Below are positions 50,985 to 60,236 of a stretch of 64,000 bases of DNA, one piece after another (positions within the stretch are counted from its first letter, which is position 1; the number at the start of each line of letters is the position of its first letter). The stretch comes from Nocardia niigatensis NBRC 100131 (GTDB lineage Bacteria > Actinomycetota > Actinomycetes > Mycobacteriales > Mycobacteriaceae): positions 1-64,000 of the forward strand of contig NZ_BAGC01000044.1 of NCBI RefSeq assembly GCF_000308655.1. Direction: 5' to 3'. Below the pieces are notes generated by a model. The model was not told where the DNA came from. It ran no database searches and worked only from the letters and a program-made list of their open reading frames with translations. The translations under genes and the position numbers were made by a program.

Positions 50985-51470
50985 GTGCGGCACGCCAACA
51001 AGTCGCGGCCAATGGCAGTTGAGATGGCGTCGAGCCGGTCGACGGCACTCGCGTCGATGAAGCACAGCTGATACGTGTACGCGGCATCTGCGGACTTGAA
51101 TTCCGTCACCTGCACCAGGGCAGCACCGGTTCGCAGGCATCGATCGCCGATCTCGTCGACAAGCTTCTCGGCGACTTCGCCTGCGCTCCAGCCGACTTCG
51201 CGCAGAGTGCCACGAAATCCGGAAACCGTTCCCAGCTCAACGATTCCGGATGCGAGCTCAACCCCTGTAGCTGTCGCCGGAATTCCTCGGCATCACTGCA
51301 CCAATCGAGATGTGCCGCCGTGGGTGCTGGGGCACCGTCGAACCGAAAGGTTCGGTCAGAGAGTGGTTCAGCTCGCGCCGGGCCAACGCCTCCCACTCCG
51401 AGCGGGGATATCGAGATCTTCTGCCGGCAGGCCCGCGTCGGCAAACCTTGGGGTGCACTGTTCAGGCTCC
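50985..51470 (-). pseudogene. Frameshifted hypothetical gene
   Basis: A minus-strand frame reads GVELASGIVELGTVSGF, then LREVGWSAGEVAEKLVDEIG, LVQVTEFKSADAAYTYQLCF and DASAVDRLDAISTAIGRD. It has no start codon; the frame closes at a TGA near 51297. Just upstream another frame is protein-like (FRFDGAPAPTAAHLDWCSDA). A frameshift near 51265 would join them. No family is recognised. Confidence 0.5.
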
Positions 51471-51509
51471 GGGTAGTGGCAGTTACGGCCTGAACGACGT
51501 GGCGGGTGA

Positions 51510-52127
51510 TCAACCGAGCATCTCTCGCGCAGTAAGACTGGTGGTTGCGCGGCGTTCACGCTCGGTGAGTAGAGCGGCGAATGTGGCGTATTCGCTTGAG
51601 GGGACGCAGATCTGCCGGTGTGGCAGTGGACGTAGCCTGTCGGGATATATGTCGTTGGGGGTGACGACGGTGTGGTCGGGTTGGTCGGTCGTGTTGTGCT
51701 GGCGGTTGATCCAGGCTTGCATGTCGGGTGAGTCGATGCTGGGCAGACTCGCTACAGCATGAACCCAGTCCAGTCCTGTGATGGCTATGGCCGCTTCTGC
51801 GACGGTCACCATCACGGCGTCGGTGCTATGCCAGTTGCCGCCCATCGCCCATCGTGCCTTTCGTGACGACCACTGAGGAAGATGGTCCGAAAGGGCCTGG
51901 ACAGGTTCGGCAGCGGTGAAATCCCTCCACGTCAACGATAGACGCAAATCCTCGGTATGAGCCGTTCGATTCGCTGCGACCGCCGATATGCCTACGCCTC
52001 TCGGCTCCGCGGCGCCACAAGCGTTGTTCGGGCCGGGTTCGCAGGCGGGGGCTGGATGGGCGCGGAGGGGTATAGCGTGGATACAGCGGTGATTGCTCGC
52101 GTACCGCCGTCCAGGCGGTGCCATCAT
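51510..52127 (-). CDS. Hypothetical protein
   Basis: The frame has protein-like sequence from about LRLSLTWRDFTAAEPVQALS through WAMGGNWHSTDAVMVTVAEA to TPNDIYPDRLRPLPHRQICV. The first part to 52127 is less convincing, so the start is uncertain. No family is recognised. It overlaps the plus-strand gene region 52230 only marginally if shortened. Confidence 0.42.
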   Translation of the reverse strand: MMAPPGRRYASNHRCIHAIPLRAHPAPACEPGPNNACGAAEPRGVGISAVAANRTAHTEDLRLSLTWRDFTAAEPVQALSDHLPQWSSRKARWAMGGNWHSTDAVMVTVAEAAIAITGLDWVHAVASLPSIDSPDMQAWINRQHNTTDQPDHTVVTPNDIYPDRLRPLPHRQICVPSSEYATFAALLTERERRATTSLTAREMLG

Positions 52128-52229
52128 CGTTCAGCCGACCAGTCGATGGTCAGACGGGAGCGTCGCAATGACGCTGCTCTACAACGGTTTTCGTTCCGTA
52201 TCCACCTGCCTGAGGCCGGGGTGTGGGAG

Positions 52230-52592
52230 ATGAGCGCGCAAGATGACGCTACCGGCTCGCGCCGGGCATGTCTGAACGCGGCGCTGAACGAGAGAGCCGA
52301 CGATCTCACTGATGACGATGCGGGGGTGGCAGCATTTCTGACCCTCGGTGATGATGTCGTACGGAACCTGTTGGATGTGCTGCAGCGACTCGACCGGCTA
52401 CGCGGCGTTATCGAAGACACCAAGTCCACGCTGTTGCAGGTAGGTTCCGCGCGTATCGACCTGCGCGATCTGGTCGTCAGGCTGGAAACTGATCTACGTA
52501 GCGCGAACACCGCCATGCTCGCCATCGCCAGCAACTGGCTCATGTCCTCCCCCGAACGCGGCGGCCCCCTCACCATTCGGTCCACACGCTGA
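52230..52592 (+). CDS. Hypothetical helical protein
   Basis: A 120-residue protein starting MSAQDDATGSRRACLNAALN with ERADDLTDDDAGVAAFLTLG and LLDVLQRLDRLRGVIEDTKS. It is rich in helix-forming and acidic residues; no family recognised. A GTG nine bases upstream (52221) with GAGG is an alternative start. Confidence 0.5.
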   Translation: MSAQDDATGSRRACLNAALNERADDLTDDDAGVAAFLTLGDDVVRNLLDVLQRLDRLRGVIEDTKSTLLQVGSARIDLRDLVVRLETDLRSANTAMLAIASNWLMSSPERGGPLTIRSTR

Positions 52593-52932
52593 CAAGACGC
52601 GGCATTCGTCCCAGGCGACGGCTATGACGGGCGCGGCGCCTGTGGTCAACTGAAGTGCGGCCACGTTCCACCTTCCGTGACCGCCCGCGGAACCCCCGAC
52701 GATGCGGGTGCCGCGGTCACTGCCTGTGAACAGTCGAGCAAGATCTTCCCTGCGGCCGGTGAACACGGCGATCCGGCAAGCGATGATGCGTCCGCCGATG
52801 CGGAATCGGACTCGGAACCTGTTGTGCCGCAGTCGATCTATCGTGCTTACTCGCCGATCGCGGTGTTTGGGGGTGCCGCCGCGTTCTCCGGCGGCCAGGG
52901 CCGAAGGGCTGGGAACCAGACAGGCGGACCGG
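52593..52932. other. Gap before the sigma-factor gene
   Basis: No definite gene. The minus strand has a protein-like piece (RIVGGSAGGHGRWNVAAL, LTTGAAPVIAVAWDE) without an evident start in that frame, possibly a remnant. Confidence 0.4.
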
Positions 52933-54063
52933 TCAGTCGAGGTAGCCCTGCAGGACCTGCGAGCGTGACGGATGGCGCAGCTTCGACATGGTCTTCGATT
53001 CGATCTGGCGGATTCGTTCACGCGTGACGCCGTAGACCTTCCCGATGTCGTCGAGGGTCCGGGGCTGCCCATCATCCAAGCCGTAGCGCAGGCGCATCAC
53101 GCCTGCTTCCCGCGGGTTGAGCGTGTCGAGCACCGACTGCAATTGGCGCTGCAGCAGGGTGAACGACACGACGTCGATCGCGACGACAGCCTCGGTGTCC
53201 TCGATGAAGTCGCCGAACTGGCTGTTACCCTCGTCGCCGATAGTCTGATCCAGTGAGATCGGTTCACGCGCGTACTGCCGGATCTCCAGGACCTTCGCGG
53301 GTGTGATATCCAGTTCCTCCGCGAGCTCTTCGGGCGTGGCCTCGCGGCCCAATTGCTGCAGCAGCGCACGCTCGACGCGTCCGAGCTTATTGATGATCTC
53401 CACCACGTGCACCGGGATGCGAATGGTGCGGGCCTGGTCGGCCATCGCGCGACTGATCGCCTGCCTGATCCACCAGGTGGCATAGGTCGAGAATTTGAAT
53501 CCCTTGCGGTAATCGAACTTTTCGACCGCACGAACGAGGCCCAGATTGCCTTCCTGGATCAGGTCGAGAAAGGCCATACCACGCCCGGTGTACCGCTTGG
53601 CGATCGATACCACCAGGCGCAAATTCGCCTCCAGCAAGTGGTTCCTGGCCTTGGCGCCATCCTGCACGACCCAGGTCAGGTCGCGGCGACGCGCGGCGGT
53701 GATACCGGACCCGGATTCGAGCTCCTCGTGCAGCTTCTCCGCCGCATACAGTCCAACCTCGATCCGGATCGCCAGATCCACCTCTTGTTCCGCAGACAGC
53801 AGGGGAACACGGCCGATCTGCTTCAGGTACGCGCGCGTCGAATCCCCACCGGCCATGAGCGCGGCTTCCTTGCGCGCCCGTCGCAGTGCCGGGGACTCGC
53901 TCTCATCCCAGTCGGAATCATCCCCGGCACGATCTCGCTCCGCTGCGTCGACCACGACCTCGAAGGTTGAATCCTCTTCCAGCGCATCGGTTTCGACGCT
54001 TACCGAGGCCATATCGACATCCGATGGAGGCTGGTCGGTCAATTCGTCGGCGGAGGTTGCCAC
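52933..54063 (-). CDS. RpoD-type sigma-70 factor
   Basis: A 376-residue sigma factor with an acidic N-terminus. Region 1.2 reads DSTRAYLKQIGRVPLLSAEQ, region 2 LIQEGNLGLVRAVEKFDY and KFSTYATWWIRQAISRAM, region 3 LDITPAKVLEIRQYARE, and region 4 LRYGLDDGQPRTLDDIGKVY with GVTRERIRQIESKTMSKLRH. This is the SigA/HrdB/SigB group. Whether it is the primary sigma or an additional one cannot be told here. The long acidic N-terminus of the usual SigA is short, favouring an additional copy. Confidence 0.9.
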   Translation of the reverse strand: MATSADELTDQPPSDVDMASVSVETDALEEDSTFEVVVDAAERDRAGDDSDWDESESPALRRARKEAALMAGGDSTRAYLKQIGRVPLLSAEQEVDLAIRIEVGLYAAEKLHEELESGSGITAARRRDLTWVVQDGAKARNHLLEANLRLVVSIAKRYTGRGMAFLDLIQEGNLGLVRAVEKFDYRKGFKFSTYATWWIRQAISRAMADQARTIRIPVHVVEIINKLGRVERALLQQLGREATPEELAEELDITPAKVLEIRQYAREPISLDQTIGDEGNSQFGDFIEDTEAVVAIDVVSFTLLQRQLQSVLDTLNPREAGVMRLRYGLDDGQPRTLDDIGKVYGVTRERIRQIESKTMSKLRHPSRSQVLQGYLD

Positions 54064-54514
54064 ACTCGCCCTTTCGCGGGATCAGGGCGGCACCGCGATG
54101 TGAGATCCGCAGAGAGGCCTTGGACGCCCTCGGCAATCACCGAAGCCACTGGCCAGTGTAGCGGCCACCAGCCGGTACACCGTGGCTGCAGCGTAGCTCG
54201 GGCAGGCAGCCGCCGGCACTGAGGCGGCTGCATGCCGATGGATTTTCATCCCGTCGCCGAGTACTTTGCAGGCGGCGTGTCTGGAGCACCCGATCAGCAC
54301 GTTCAGCCGAACCGGGTCCGATGCCGTAAGCGGCAGATCAGTGCGTTCGTGGGCATGCGGATCCAAGCTTCGGCGAGCAGGAACACCTCGACGTAACTGC
54401 GCGGGTCGACCAACACGATCTCGATCGGGTAGCGGATACCACGGACCACGTCGAGTGCTGGCTGCCGGGGTCGGGCGGGCCTGCTCCGACGTCCTGCCGC
54501 ATCCGTGCCGACCC
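54064..54514. other. Intergenic region with dispersed repeat tail
   Basis: No gene seen. CGGCAGATCAGTGCGTT at 54331-54347 is identical to 3741-3757. Its left flank (ATGCCGTAAG) resembles the GGTATGCGGC core of the dispersed repeat. Confidence 0.5.
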
Positions 54515-55672
54515 TCATCTCTGCCCTGGAACCGCCGCCCCGGCCAGGGCCAGCCAGGCATGGCACAGCCACCACGCCGTCATGGCGCCGAATGTCGTGG
54601 ACGGGTCGATTCCGGTGGCGTCGGTGAAGCGCTGGACCCGGTTGCGAACGGTATTGGGGTGGACGAACAGCGCTTCGGCGGCCGAAGCGGTGTCCCGGTC
54701 CGCTTCCAACCAGGCGCACAACCCGACCACGACCGGTTCGGCGTTCGGACCGAGCGCGGCCATCGCCGTCGCGTGATGGTCGAGAAGCGCCGTAGCCAGG
54801 TCTGCCCGATCGGCCAGCGCCGCCGGCACCGCGACCTCGGCGATATGGATCACGCCGACCCGGCCTATCGTCTCCGCTGCTGTCAACGCGGCGGCCGCCA
54901 GCAGTCTGATGGCGGCCAGCTCCTCGGGTTCGGCGGGACCGGCGGCTCCCACCGCCATGGGCGACATCACCAGGCTGGAAGGAGCGTGGTCGAGTACTCC
55001 GATCAGCTGGTCATCCACGATCGCGAACAAGGCATGGCCATGCTCGCGCCGCGCCGCGCGCTCGAGACCCTCCATGACCGCGGCGTCGCCGACGCGAGTC
55101 ACGAGTACCCAGAGCCCGGCGCCGACCCGCAATCCGGCCTCGGCCGCTGCCAGCGCGGCCACCGACCCACCCGCGAGCAGACGCCGCACGATCACCGCGT
55201 TCCGGTCGGCCGCCGCGCTGCGTTGTCCGACCTGCGCGGTGCGGTGCGCGGTGATCAGCCTGCCGCGCACGACCTCGGCCCAGTCGTCGTACAGCTCCCT
55301 CGCGTCCAGCAGGAGACCGAACTCGATTCCGTTGGCCGCGGCCAGCTCCCGCGCACGCGACCAGATCGCCCGCTCGGCCACGTGGATGGCGCGCAGCACC
55401 GCTTCGATGGGAACACCCTGCCCGGCTCGGGTGACCGCGAGCTCCTCGACGAACGACAGCTCCGCTTCCACGGGTCCACGCCGGTCCGTCAGCGCCCGGG
55501 TCGCCGCGAGGAGCAGGGCGCGGGTGTGCCCGGCGATATCGGTGCGAGTGAGCGGCGCGACCTCCCGCACCGTCGCACGCACACCGGCAACCACGGACGA
55601 GAGCAGATCGTCCTCGCCGACCACCTGCTCGATGAGGTCGGTCATGGCGGTCCAGTCAGCTCGGGGTTGCAT
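54515..55672 (-). CDS. PucR-type regulator 2
   Basis: A 385-residue protein. The C-terminal HTH (DTASAAEALFVHPNTVRNRV) lies near residues 338-357, and the N-terminal half holds a helical sensor part (VAPLTRTDIAGHTRALLLAA; ELYDDWAEVVRGRL). The start is at ATG 55672; the 36 bases further upstream to 55708 include the palindrome and are not used. Divergent from the SDR operon, which it probably activates. Confidence 0.85.
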   Translation of the reverse strand: MQPRADWTAMTDLIEQVVGEDDLLSSVVAGVRATVREVAPLTRTDIAGHTRALLLAATRALTDRRGPVEAELSFVEELAVTRAGQGVPIEAVLRAIHVAERAIWSRARELAAANGIEFGLLLDARELYDDWAEVVRGRLITAHRTAQVGQRSAAADRNAVIVRRLLAGGSVAALAAAEAGLRVGAGLWVLVTRVGDAAVMEGLERAARREHGHALFAIVDDQLIGVLDHAPSSLVMSPMAVGAAGPAEPEELAAIRLLAAAALTAAETIGRVGVIHIAEVAVPAALADRADLATALLDHHATAMAALGPNAEPVVVGLCAWLEADRDTASAAEALFVHPNTVRNRVQRFTDATGIDPSTTFGAMTAWWLCHAWLALAGAAVPGQR

Positions 55673-55692
55673 TCGGTCGATGATGCCCAAGA

Positions 55693-55708
55693 TTGTGGTG
55701 CGCCACAA
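55693..55708. promoter_or_regulatory. Palindromic operator TTGTGG-N4-CCACAA
   Basis: A perfect 6-bp inverted repeat between PucR-type gene 2 and the SDR operon. Its centre is about 61.5 bp upstream of TACGGT (55762-55767), a -10-like element for the rightward genes. The layout repeats that of the first PucR/SDR pair (63 bp), with different arm sequence. Confidence 0.65.
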
Positions 55709-55851
55709 CTATCAGGGGAAACAAGGTGGCGTAGGCCATATTCACGGCCGATACTCGCACCTACGGTTGGGTGGCATTACAACAGCGAGGGCGAACCCGC
55801 GGAATCAGCCGCGCGGTGCGCACCCGTGAACCGTGACGACAGGACGTTTCG

Positions 55852-56622
55852 ATGGGACAGGTTGCCGTGATCACCGGCGCCGCCGGCGGCATCGGCCGGG
55901 CAATGATGCAGCAATTCGCCGCGGCGGGCTATGCCGTCACCGGACTGGATCTTCCCGGCGCCTGCCCGGCCGACGACCCGCGGTCCGTCGGTTGCGATAT
56001 CACCGATGAGGGCCAGGTTCGGGCCGCCTTCGACCATGTGATGTCCGAGCACGGCCGCATCGATGTGCTCGTCAACAACGCGGGAATCTCCGCGATCGGC
56101 AGCCTGATGGACCACGACGCGGCGACCTATCGGCGCGTGATGGAGGTCAACTACATCGGCGCGCTGCTGTGCACCCGGGCCGCCCTCGCCGCGCTGACCG
56201 CCACCTCGGGCCGAATCGTCGTGATGAGTTCGGTCGCCGGTTTCGCACCGGTCCTCGGCCGCCCGGCCTATGTGGGCGCCAAGCACGCGGTTACCGGACT
56301 GTTCACAGCCTTGCGGCAAGAGCTTGCGCCACAGGGGATTTCGGTCACGATGGTGCATCCGACATTCGTTCTCGGCGGGATGAGCGAGGTGGGGCGCGCC
56401 GCAGGCGTGCAACGCGCCACCACCGGGCCCGAGATCACTTCCGAGGACGTGGCGCGCCTGGTCGTGCGGGCCGTGCTGGACCGGAAGGACCTCGTGCTGC
56501 CGGGACTGACCGCGAAGCTCGCCTGGTGGGCGGATCGGATCTCGCCCAGCGTGTACGCCCGGCTGATGACCCGGAAACTGCGGCGGGACAGCACGCCCGC
56601 GCCGGCGCTCCGCTCCCACTGA
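55852..56622 (+). CDS. Short-chain dehydrogenase/reductase
   Basis: A 256-residue SDR. Motifs are TGAAGGIG, NNAGIS, MSSVAG and the active-site YVGAK; the cofactor region includes TGLDLPG, suggesting NAD(H). The substrate is unknown. First gene of an operon running to 60949. The flavin monooxygenase follows after 34 bases with GAGGAG. Confidence 0.88.
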   Translation: MGQVAVITGAAGGIGRAMMQQFAAAGYAVTGLDLPGACPADDPRSVGCDITDEGQVRAAFDHVMSEHGRIDVLVNNAGISAIGSLMDHDAATYRRVMEVNYIGALLCTRAALAALTATSGRIVVMSSVAGFAPVLGRPAYVGAKHAVTGLFTALRQELAPQGISVTMVHPTFVLGGMSEVGRAAGVQRATTGPEITSEDVARLVVRAVLDRKDLVLPGLTAKLAWWADRISPSVYARLMTRKLRRDSTPAPALRSH

Positions 56623-56656
56623 TCACACGATCCACCGCTTTCGAGGAGATACATCG

Positions 56657-58018
56657 ATGAGTTCGACCAGCCGGGTCGCGGTAATCGGCGCCGGCGCAGC
56701 CGGTCTCGCTACCACCAAGGCCCTACGGGACGCGGGTCTGGAGGTCGTGACCTACGAGAAAGGGGATCGGCCCGGAGGTCTGTGGGCCAGAGACAACAGC
56801 AGCGGACTCTCCCCGGCCTACGCGTCACTGCATCTGAATACGAGCAAGGGACGGACGCAGTTCGCCGACTTTCCGATGCCCGCCGCATGGCCGGACTATC
56901 CTTCGGCCGACCTGATCGCCGGATACCTCGCCGACTACTCGCGCACCTTCGGCCTGACCGAGCACATCCGCTTCGGCACCGCGGTCGCCTCCGTCGACAA
57001 GGCCGGGGCACGACGCCCATGGGTCGTGACCACCGAAGCCGGCGAGACCGACGAGTTCGATGCCGTCGCGGTGGCCAACGGCCACAACTGGTCACCTCGC
57101 GGACCCGAGCCCCAATACCCCGGAACGTTCACGGGCGCACAGCTGCACGCGCACGAATACCGCGATGCCGAGGTGTTCCGGGATCGGCGAGTGCTGGTCG
57201 TCGGCATGGGCAATTCCGCGATGGACATCGCTGTCGATGCGTCGTACGTGGCCCGCGGGCCAGTTCTGCTCTCGGCCCGGCACGGCGTTCACATCGTTCC
57301 CAAGTATCTGTTCGGCAGACCGTCGGACCAGACCGCCGGCATTCTCGCAGCGCTGCCGTGGCGCCTACGCCAGCGGATCGCGGAGACCATGCTGCGGCTC
57401 GCCGTGGGCACCCCGGAGAGTTATGGACTGCCGACGCCCCAGGGCGGGCTGATGCAGAACCATCCGACGATCAGTGACACGATTCTCCATCGGCTCACCC
57501 ACGGTGAGGTGGTGGCACGGCCGGGCATCGAACATCTCGACGGGGACCGGATCGTCTTCACCGACGGCCGCTCGGAGCTGGTCGACGTGATCGTCTGGGC
57601 CACCGGCTATCGCGTGGACATCCCGTTTCTGTCCGCCCGATGGACCACCGATGATGCCGAACGACTACCGCTGTACAAGCGGGTATTCCACCTCCAGGAC
57701 CCGAGTCTGGTGTTCGTCGGCCTGATGCAGTCGACCGGTGCGGCACTCCCGGTGGTGGAGGCCCAGGCGAAACTCGCCGCCGCGTACCTGTCCGGAACCT
57801 ACGCCCTGCCCACCCCGGCCGAACAGCGTCGCACCGTGGACACCGAGCTGCGAGCCGCAGCCGAGCGGTGGGGCTGGAACAGGCGGCCGCACATGCGGAT
57901 CGACTTCGACCGCTATGTCACCGGCGTGCCGCGGGAGATCCAGGCCGGGCGCGGCCGAGCCGCCCGCGGAACGGCCGTCACCTTCACCCCCGCCCGTCGT
58001 GAGGAAGCCACCGCATGA
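56657..58018 (+). CDS. Flavin-containing (Baeyer-Villiger-type) monooxygenase
   Basis: A 453-residue FMO/BVMO-family protein. The FAD motif is VAVIGAGAAGLAT, the fingerprint FTGAQLHAHEYRDA is present, the NADPH-binding region is VLVVGMGNSAMDIAVDA, and VIVWATGYRVDIPF follows. It would insert oxygen into a ketone or oxidise a heteroatom. Coupled to the next SDR by ATGA. Confidence 0.88.
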   Translation: MSSTSRVAVIGAGAAGLATTKALRDAGLEVVTYEKGDRPGGLWARDNSSGLSPAYASLHLNTSKGRTQFADFPMPAAWPDYPSADLIAGYLADYSRTFGLTEHIRFGTAVASVDKAGARRPWVVTTEAGETDEFDAVAVANGHNWSPRGPEPQYPGTFTGAQLHAHEYRDAEVFRDRRVLVVGMGNSAMDIAVDASYVARGPVLLSARHGVHIVPKYLFGRPSDQTAGILAALPWRLRQRIAETMLRLAVGTPESYGLPTPQGGLMQNHPTISDTILHRLTHGEVVARPGIEHLDGDRIVFTDGRSELVDVIVWATGYRVDIPFLSARWTTDDAERLPLYKRVFHLQDPSLVFVGLMQSTGAALPVVEAQAKLAAAYLSGTYALPTPAEQRRTVDTELRAAAERWGWNRRPHMRIDFDRYVTGVPREIQAGRGRAARGTAVTFTPARREEATA

Positions 58019-58872
58019 GCATTCGACGTCCTTCTCGCGCCGCCACGGCGGCCGGTCTTCGTGATGCGCACGGCCTGCGTGTGCTCATCACCGGCGCGTC
58101 GGGAACCTTCGGCCGGGCGATGAGCGCACGGCTGACTGATCTCGGCGCTCACGTCATCGGCCTCGACGTGGCTCCCGGCCCGGACGATCCGGTCGAGGTC
58201 CTGCCCTGTGACATCACCGATGACACGAGCGTCGAGACGGCGGTGGCCGCCGCCATCGCCAAGCTCGGCGGCCTCGACCTGCTGATCAACAATGCCGGAG
58301 TGGGCGGACCCGCGCCCGCGGAATACGTTCCCGGGGCCGAGGTTCGCCGCCAGCTCGAGATCAACCTGCTCGGTGCCTGGCGGGTGTCCGCGGCATGTGT
58401 CGACGCGCTGGTGGGTGCTCGCGGGCGGATCGTCATGGTCTGCTCGCGCATGGCGGTCCTGCAGTTGCCCTTGGCCGCTGCCTACGGCGCGTCGAAGCGC
58501 GCCCTCGTGGCGTACGCGGACGCGCTGCGCCTGGAGATCGGCACGCACGTCGGCGTGACCTGTGTGTACCCGTCCGCGGTGCGCAGTCCGATCCATGACT
58601 CGACCGCCGCCGCCGGGCTGTCGCTCGAGGGGATGAGCAGCTACGAGCCGCTGGAAGGCGTCGTCGATACGGTCCTGCGCGCATCTCTGGGCCGATTGCG
58701 CCGCGACATGCCGACCAGCCGCAAGGGGGCCGTCGAGTTCTTCCTGGCTCGCCACCTGCCGTGGGTGACCGATCGCATTGTTGCCCGGACACTGGCCCGC
58801 CGCGCCCGGTCCGGCGCGTTCGGCGACGCCGGACTCGCCGCCGGTGTCGTCCGGCGTCACAGCGCCGGATGA
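58015..58872 (+). CDS. Short-chain dehydrogenase/reductase
   Basis: A 285-residue SDR with TGASGTFG, NNAGVG, VCSRMAV (Ser) and YGASK. The second SDR of the operon may act on the product of the monooxygenase or supply its ketone. Overlaps both neighbours. Confidence 0.85.
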   Translation: MSIRRPSRAATAAGLRDAHGLRVLITGASGTFGRAMSARLTDLGAHVIGLDVAPGPDDPVEVLPCDITDDTSVETAVAAAIAKLGGLDLLINNAGVGGPAPAEYVPGAEVRRQLEINLLGAWRVSAACVDALVGARGRIVMVCSRMAVLQLPLAAAYGASKRALVAYADALRLEIGTHVGVTCVYPSAVRSPIHDSTAAAGLSLEGMSSYEPLEGVVDTVLRASLGRLRRDMPTSRKGAVEFFLARHLPWVTDRIVARTLARRARSGAFGDAGLAAGVVRRHSAG

Positions 58873-60236
58873 GCACCGTCCGCGAGCCCGGAACGGGCGA
58901 GAATACGGTTCGGCCGGACGACTCGGTCCGCGCGAAAACCGCTGACCTGCTGGCCTATTCGACCGGATCGGCCGGTATGGGGGTGTGGATCACGGTCCCG
59001 GGTCTGCTCCTGCTCTACTTCCTCACCGACACTCTCGGCGTCTCGCCCCTCCTGGCCGGGTTCACCCTGTTGCTGCCGAAGATCGTCGACGTGCTGGCCC
59101 ATCCGCTTTTCGGGTCGCTGTCGGACCGGCAGGCGCGCAAGGCCGGGCACCGGCGCGGCATGATGCGCTGGGGACTATTGCTGGTGATCGCCATGGCGGC
59201 CATGTTCTCGGTGCCCACCGTGTGCACCGGTCCGGCGGCCGCACTGTGGGTGGGCGGCTGGCTGGTGACAGGGAACTTGCTGTTCGCGTCCTTCCAGGTG
59301 CCGTACCTGACCACACCGTCGGATCTGCTGGTCGGTTATCACGAACGCACCCGCGTCTTCATGTTCCGGATGCTGCTGCTGACGGCGGGCCTGCTGGCCG
59401 CCGGTGTGGCCGCCCCGGCACTGGTGTCAGCGGGTGGCCGTGCGGACTACTCCCGCATGGCGGTGCTGCTGTCGGGCGCGATGCTCGTCTCGGGCCTGGC
59501 CGCGTTGACCGGCGTCCGCAGACTCACCGCCGACTGCGGCTTCCGCGTCCCAGCGGAGAGCCGCCGGTCCACGGCCGGCGACGTTCGGGATGCGTTGCGG
59601 GACCGCGACTTCCGGACGCTGGTGCTGTCCTATCTCTGTACCGGGGCGACCACTCATCTGTTTCTGGCGGCGGTGCCGTTCTATTCCGAGTACGTATTCG
59701 ACGACAGCACGCTCACCCCGAAACTGATGGGCGGATTCCTCGGGGCGGCGCTGCTCGCCGGACCCGCCTGGATGCGGGTCTCTCGACGAATCGGCAAACA
59801 GCGGGGATTGCTGCTGTCCCAAGGCATCTTCGTCATCGGATCGCTCACCCTGCTGGCCGGCAAGTCGCTCGGGGCGGCGGCGACCGTAGCCGTGGTCGTG
59901 GCACTCGGAATCGCTTTCGCGGGGCTGCAACTGCTCGCGTTCTCGATGGTTCCGGACGCGGTGGCCGCCGCGCAGGCGCACGGAGGCGCACGGGCGGGGG
60001 CTTACACCGGGGTATGGACCGCGACGGATGCGTCCAGCACCGCCCTGGGCCCCTATATCTTTTCCACCGTCCTGGCTCTCGGCGGCTTCGTGGCTTCCAC
60101 CGACGGCCACACCGTGACACAGTCGGGCACCGCGCACACGGCGTTGCTTCTCGGTTTCACCGTGGTGCCGGCGGCATTGATGACGGTGGCCATCGCGTTC
60201 CAACGTCGATGCGCCCTCGACCGGGCCGCGCGGTGA
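58869..60236 (+). CDS. MFS/GPH-type transporter
   Basis: A 455-residue membrane protein with about 12 hydrophobic helices. DVLAHPLFGSLSDRQARKAG is the loop 2-3 MFS motif. It most resembles the glycoside-pentoside-hexuronide cation symporters. Likely uptake or export of the operon's substrate. Start at ATG 58869 inside the SDR stop overlap. Confidence 0.85.
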   Translation: MSTVREPGTGENTVRPDDSVRAKTADLLAYSTGSAGMGVWITVPGLLLLYFLTDTLGVSPLLAGFTLLLPKIVDVLAHPLFGSLSDRQARKAGHRRGMMRWGLLLVIAMAAMFSVPTVCTGPAAALWVGGWLVTGNLLFASFQVPYLTTPSDLLVGYHERTRVFMFRMLLLTAGLLAAGVAAPALVSAGGRADYSRMAVLLSGAMLVSGLAALTGVRRLTADCGFRVPAESRRSTAGDVRDALRDRDFRTLVLSYLCTGATTHLFLAAVPFYSEYVFDDSTLTPKLMGGFLGAALLAGPAWMRVSRRIGKQRGLLLSQGIFVIGSLTLLAGKSLGAAATVAVVVALGIAFAGLQLLAFSMVPDAVAAAQAHGGARAGAYTGVWTATDASSTALGPYIFSTVLALGGFVASTDGHTVTQSGTAHTALLLGFTVVPAALMTVAIAFQRRCALDRAAR

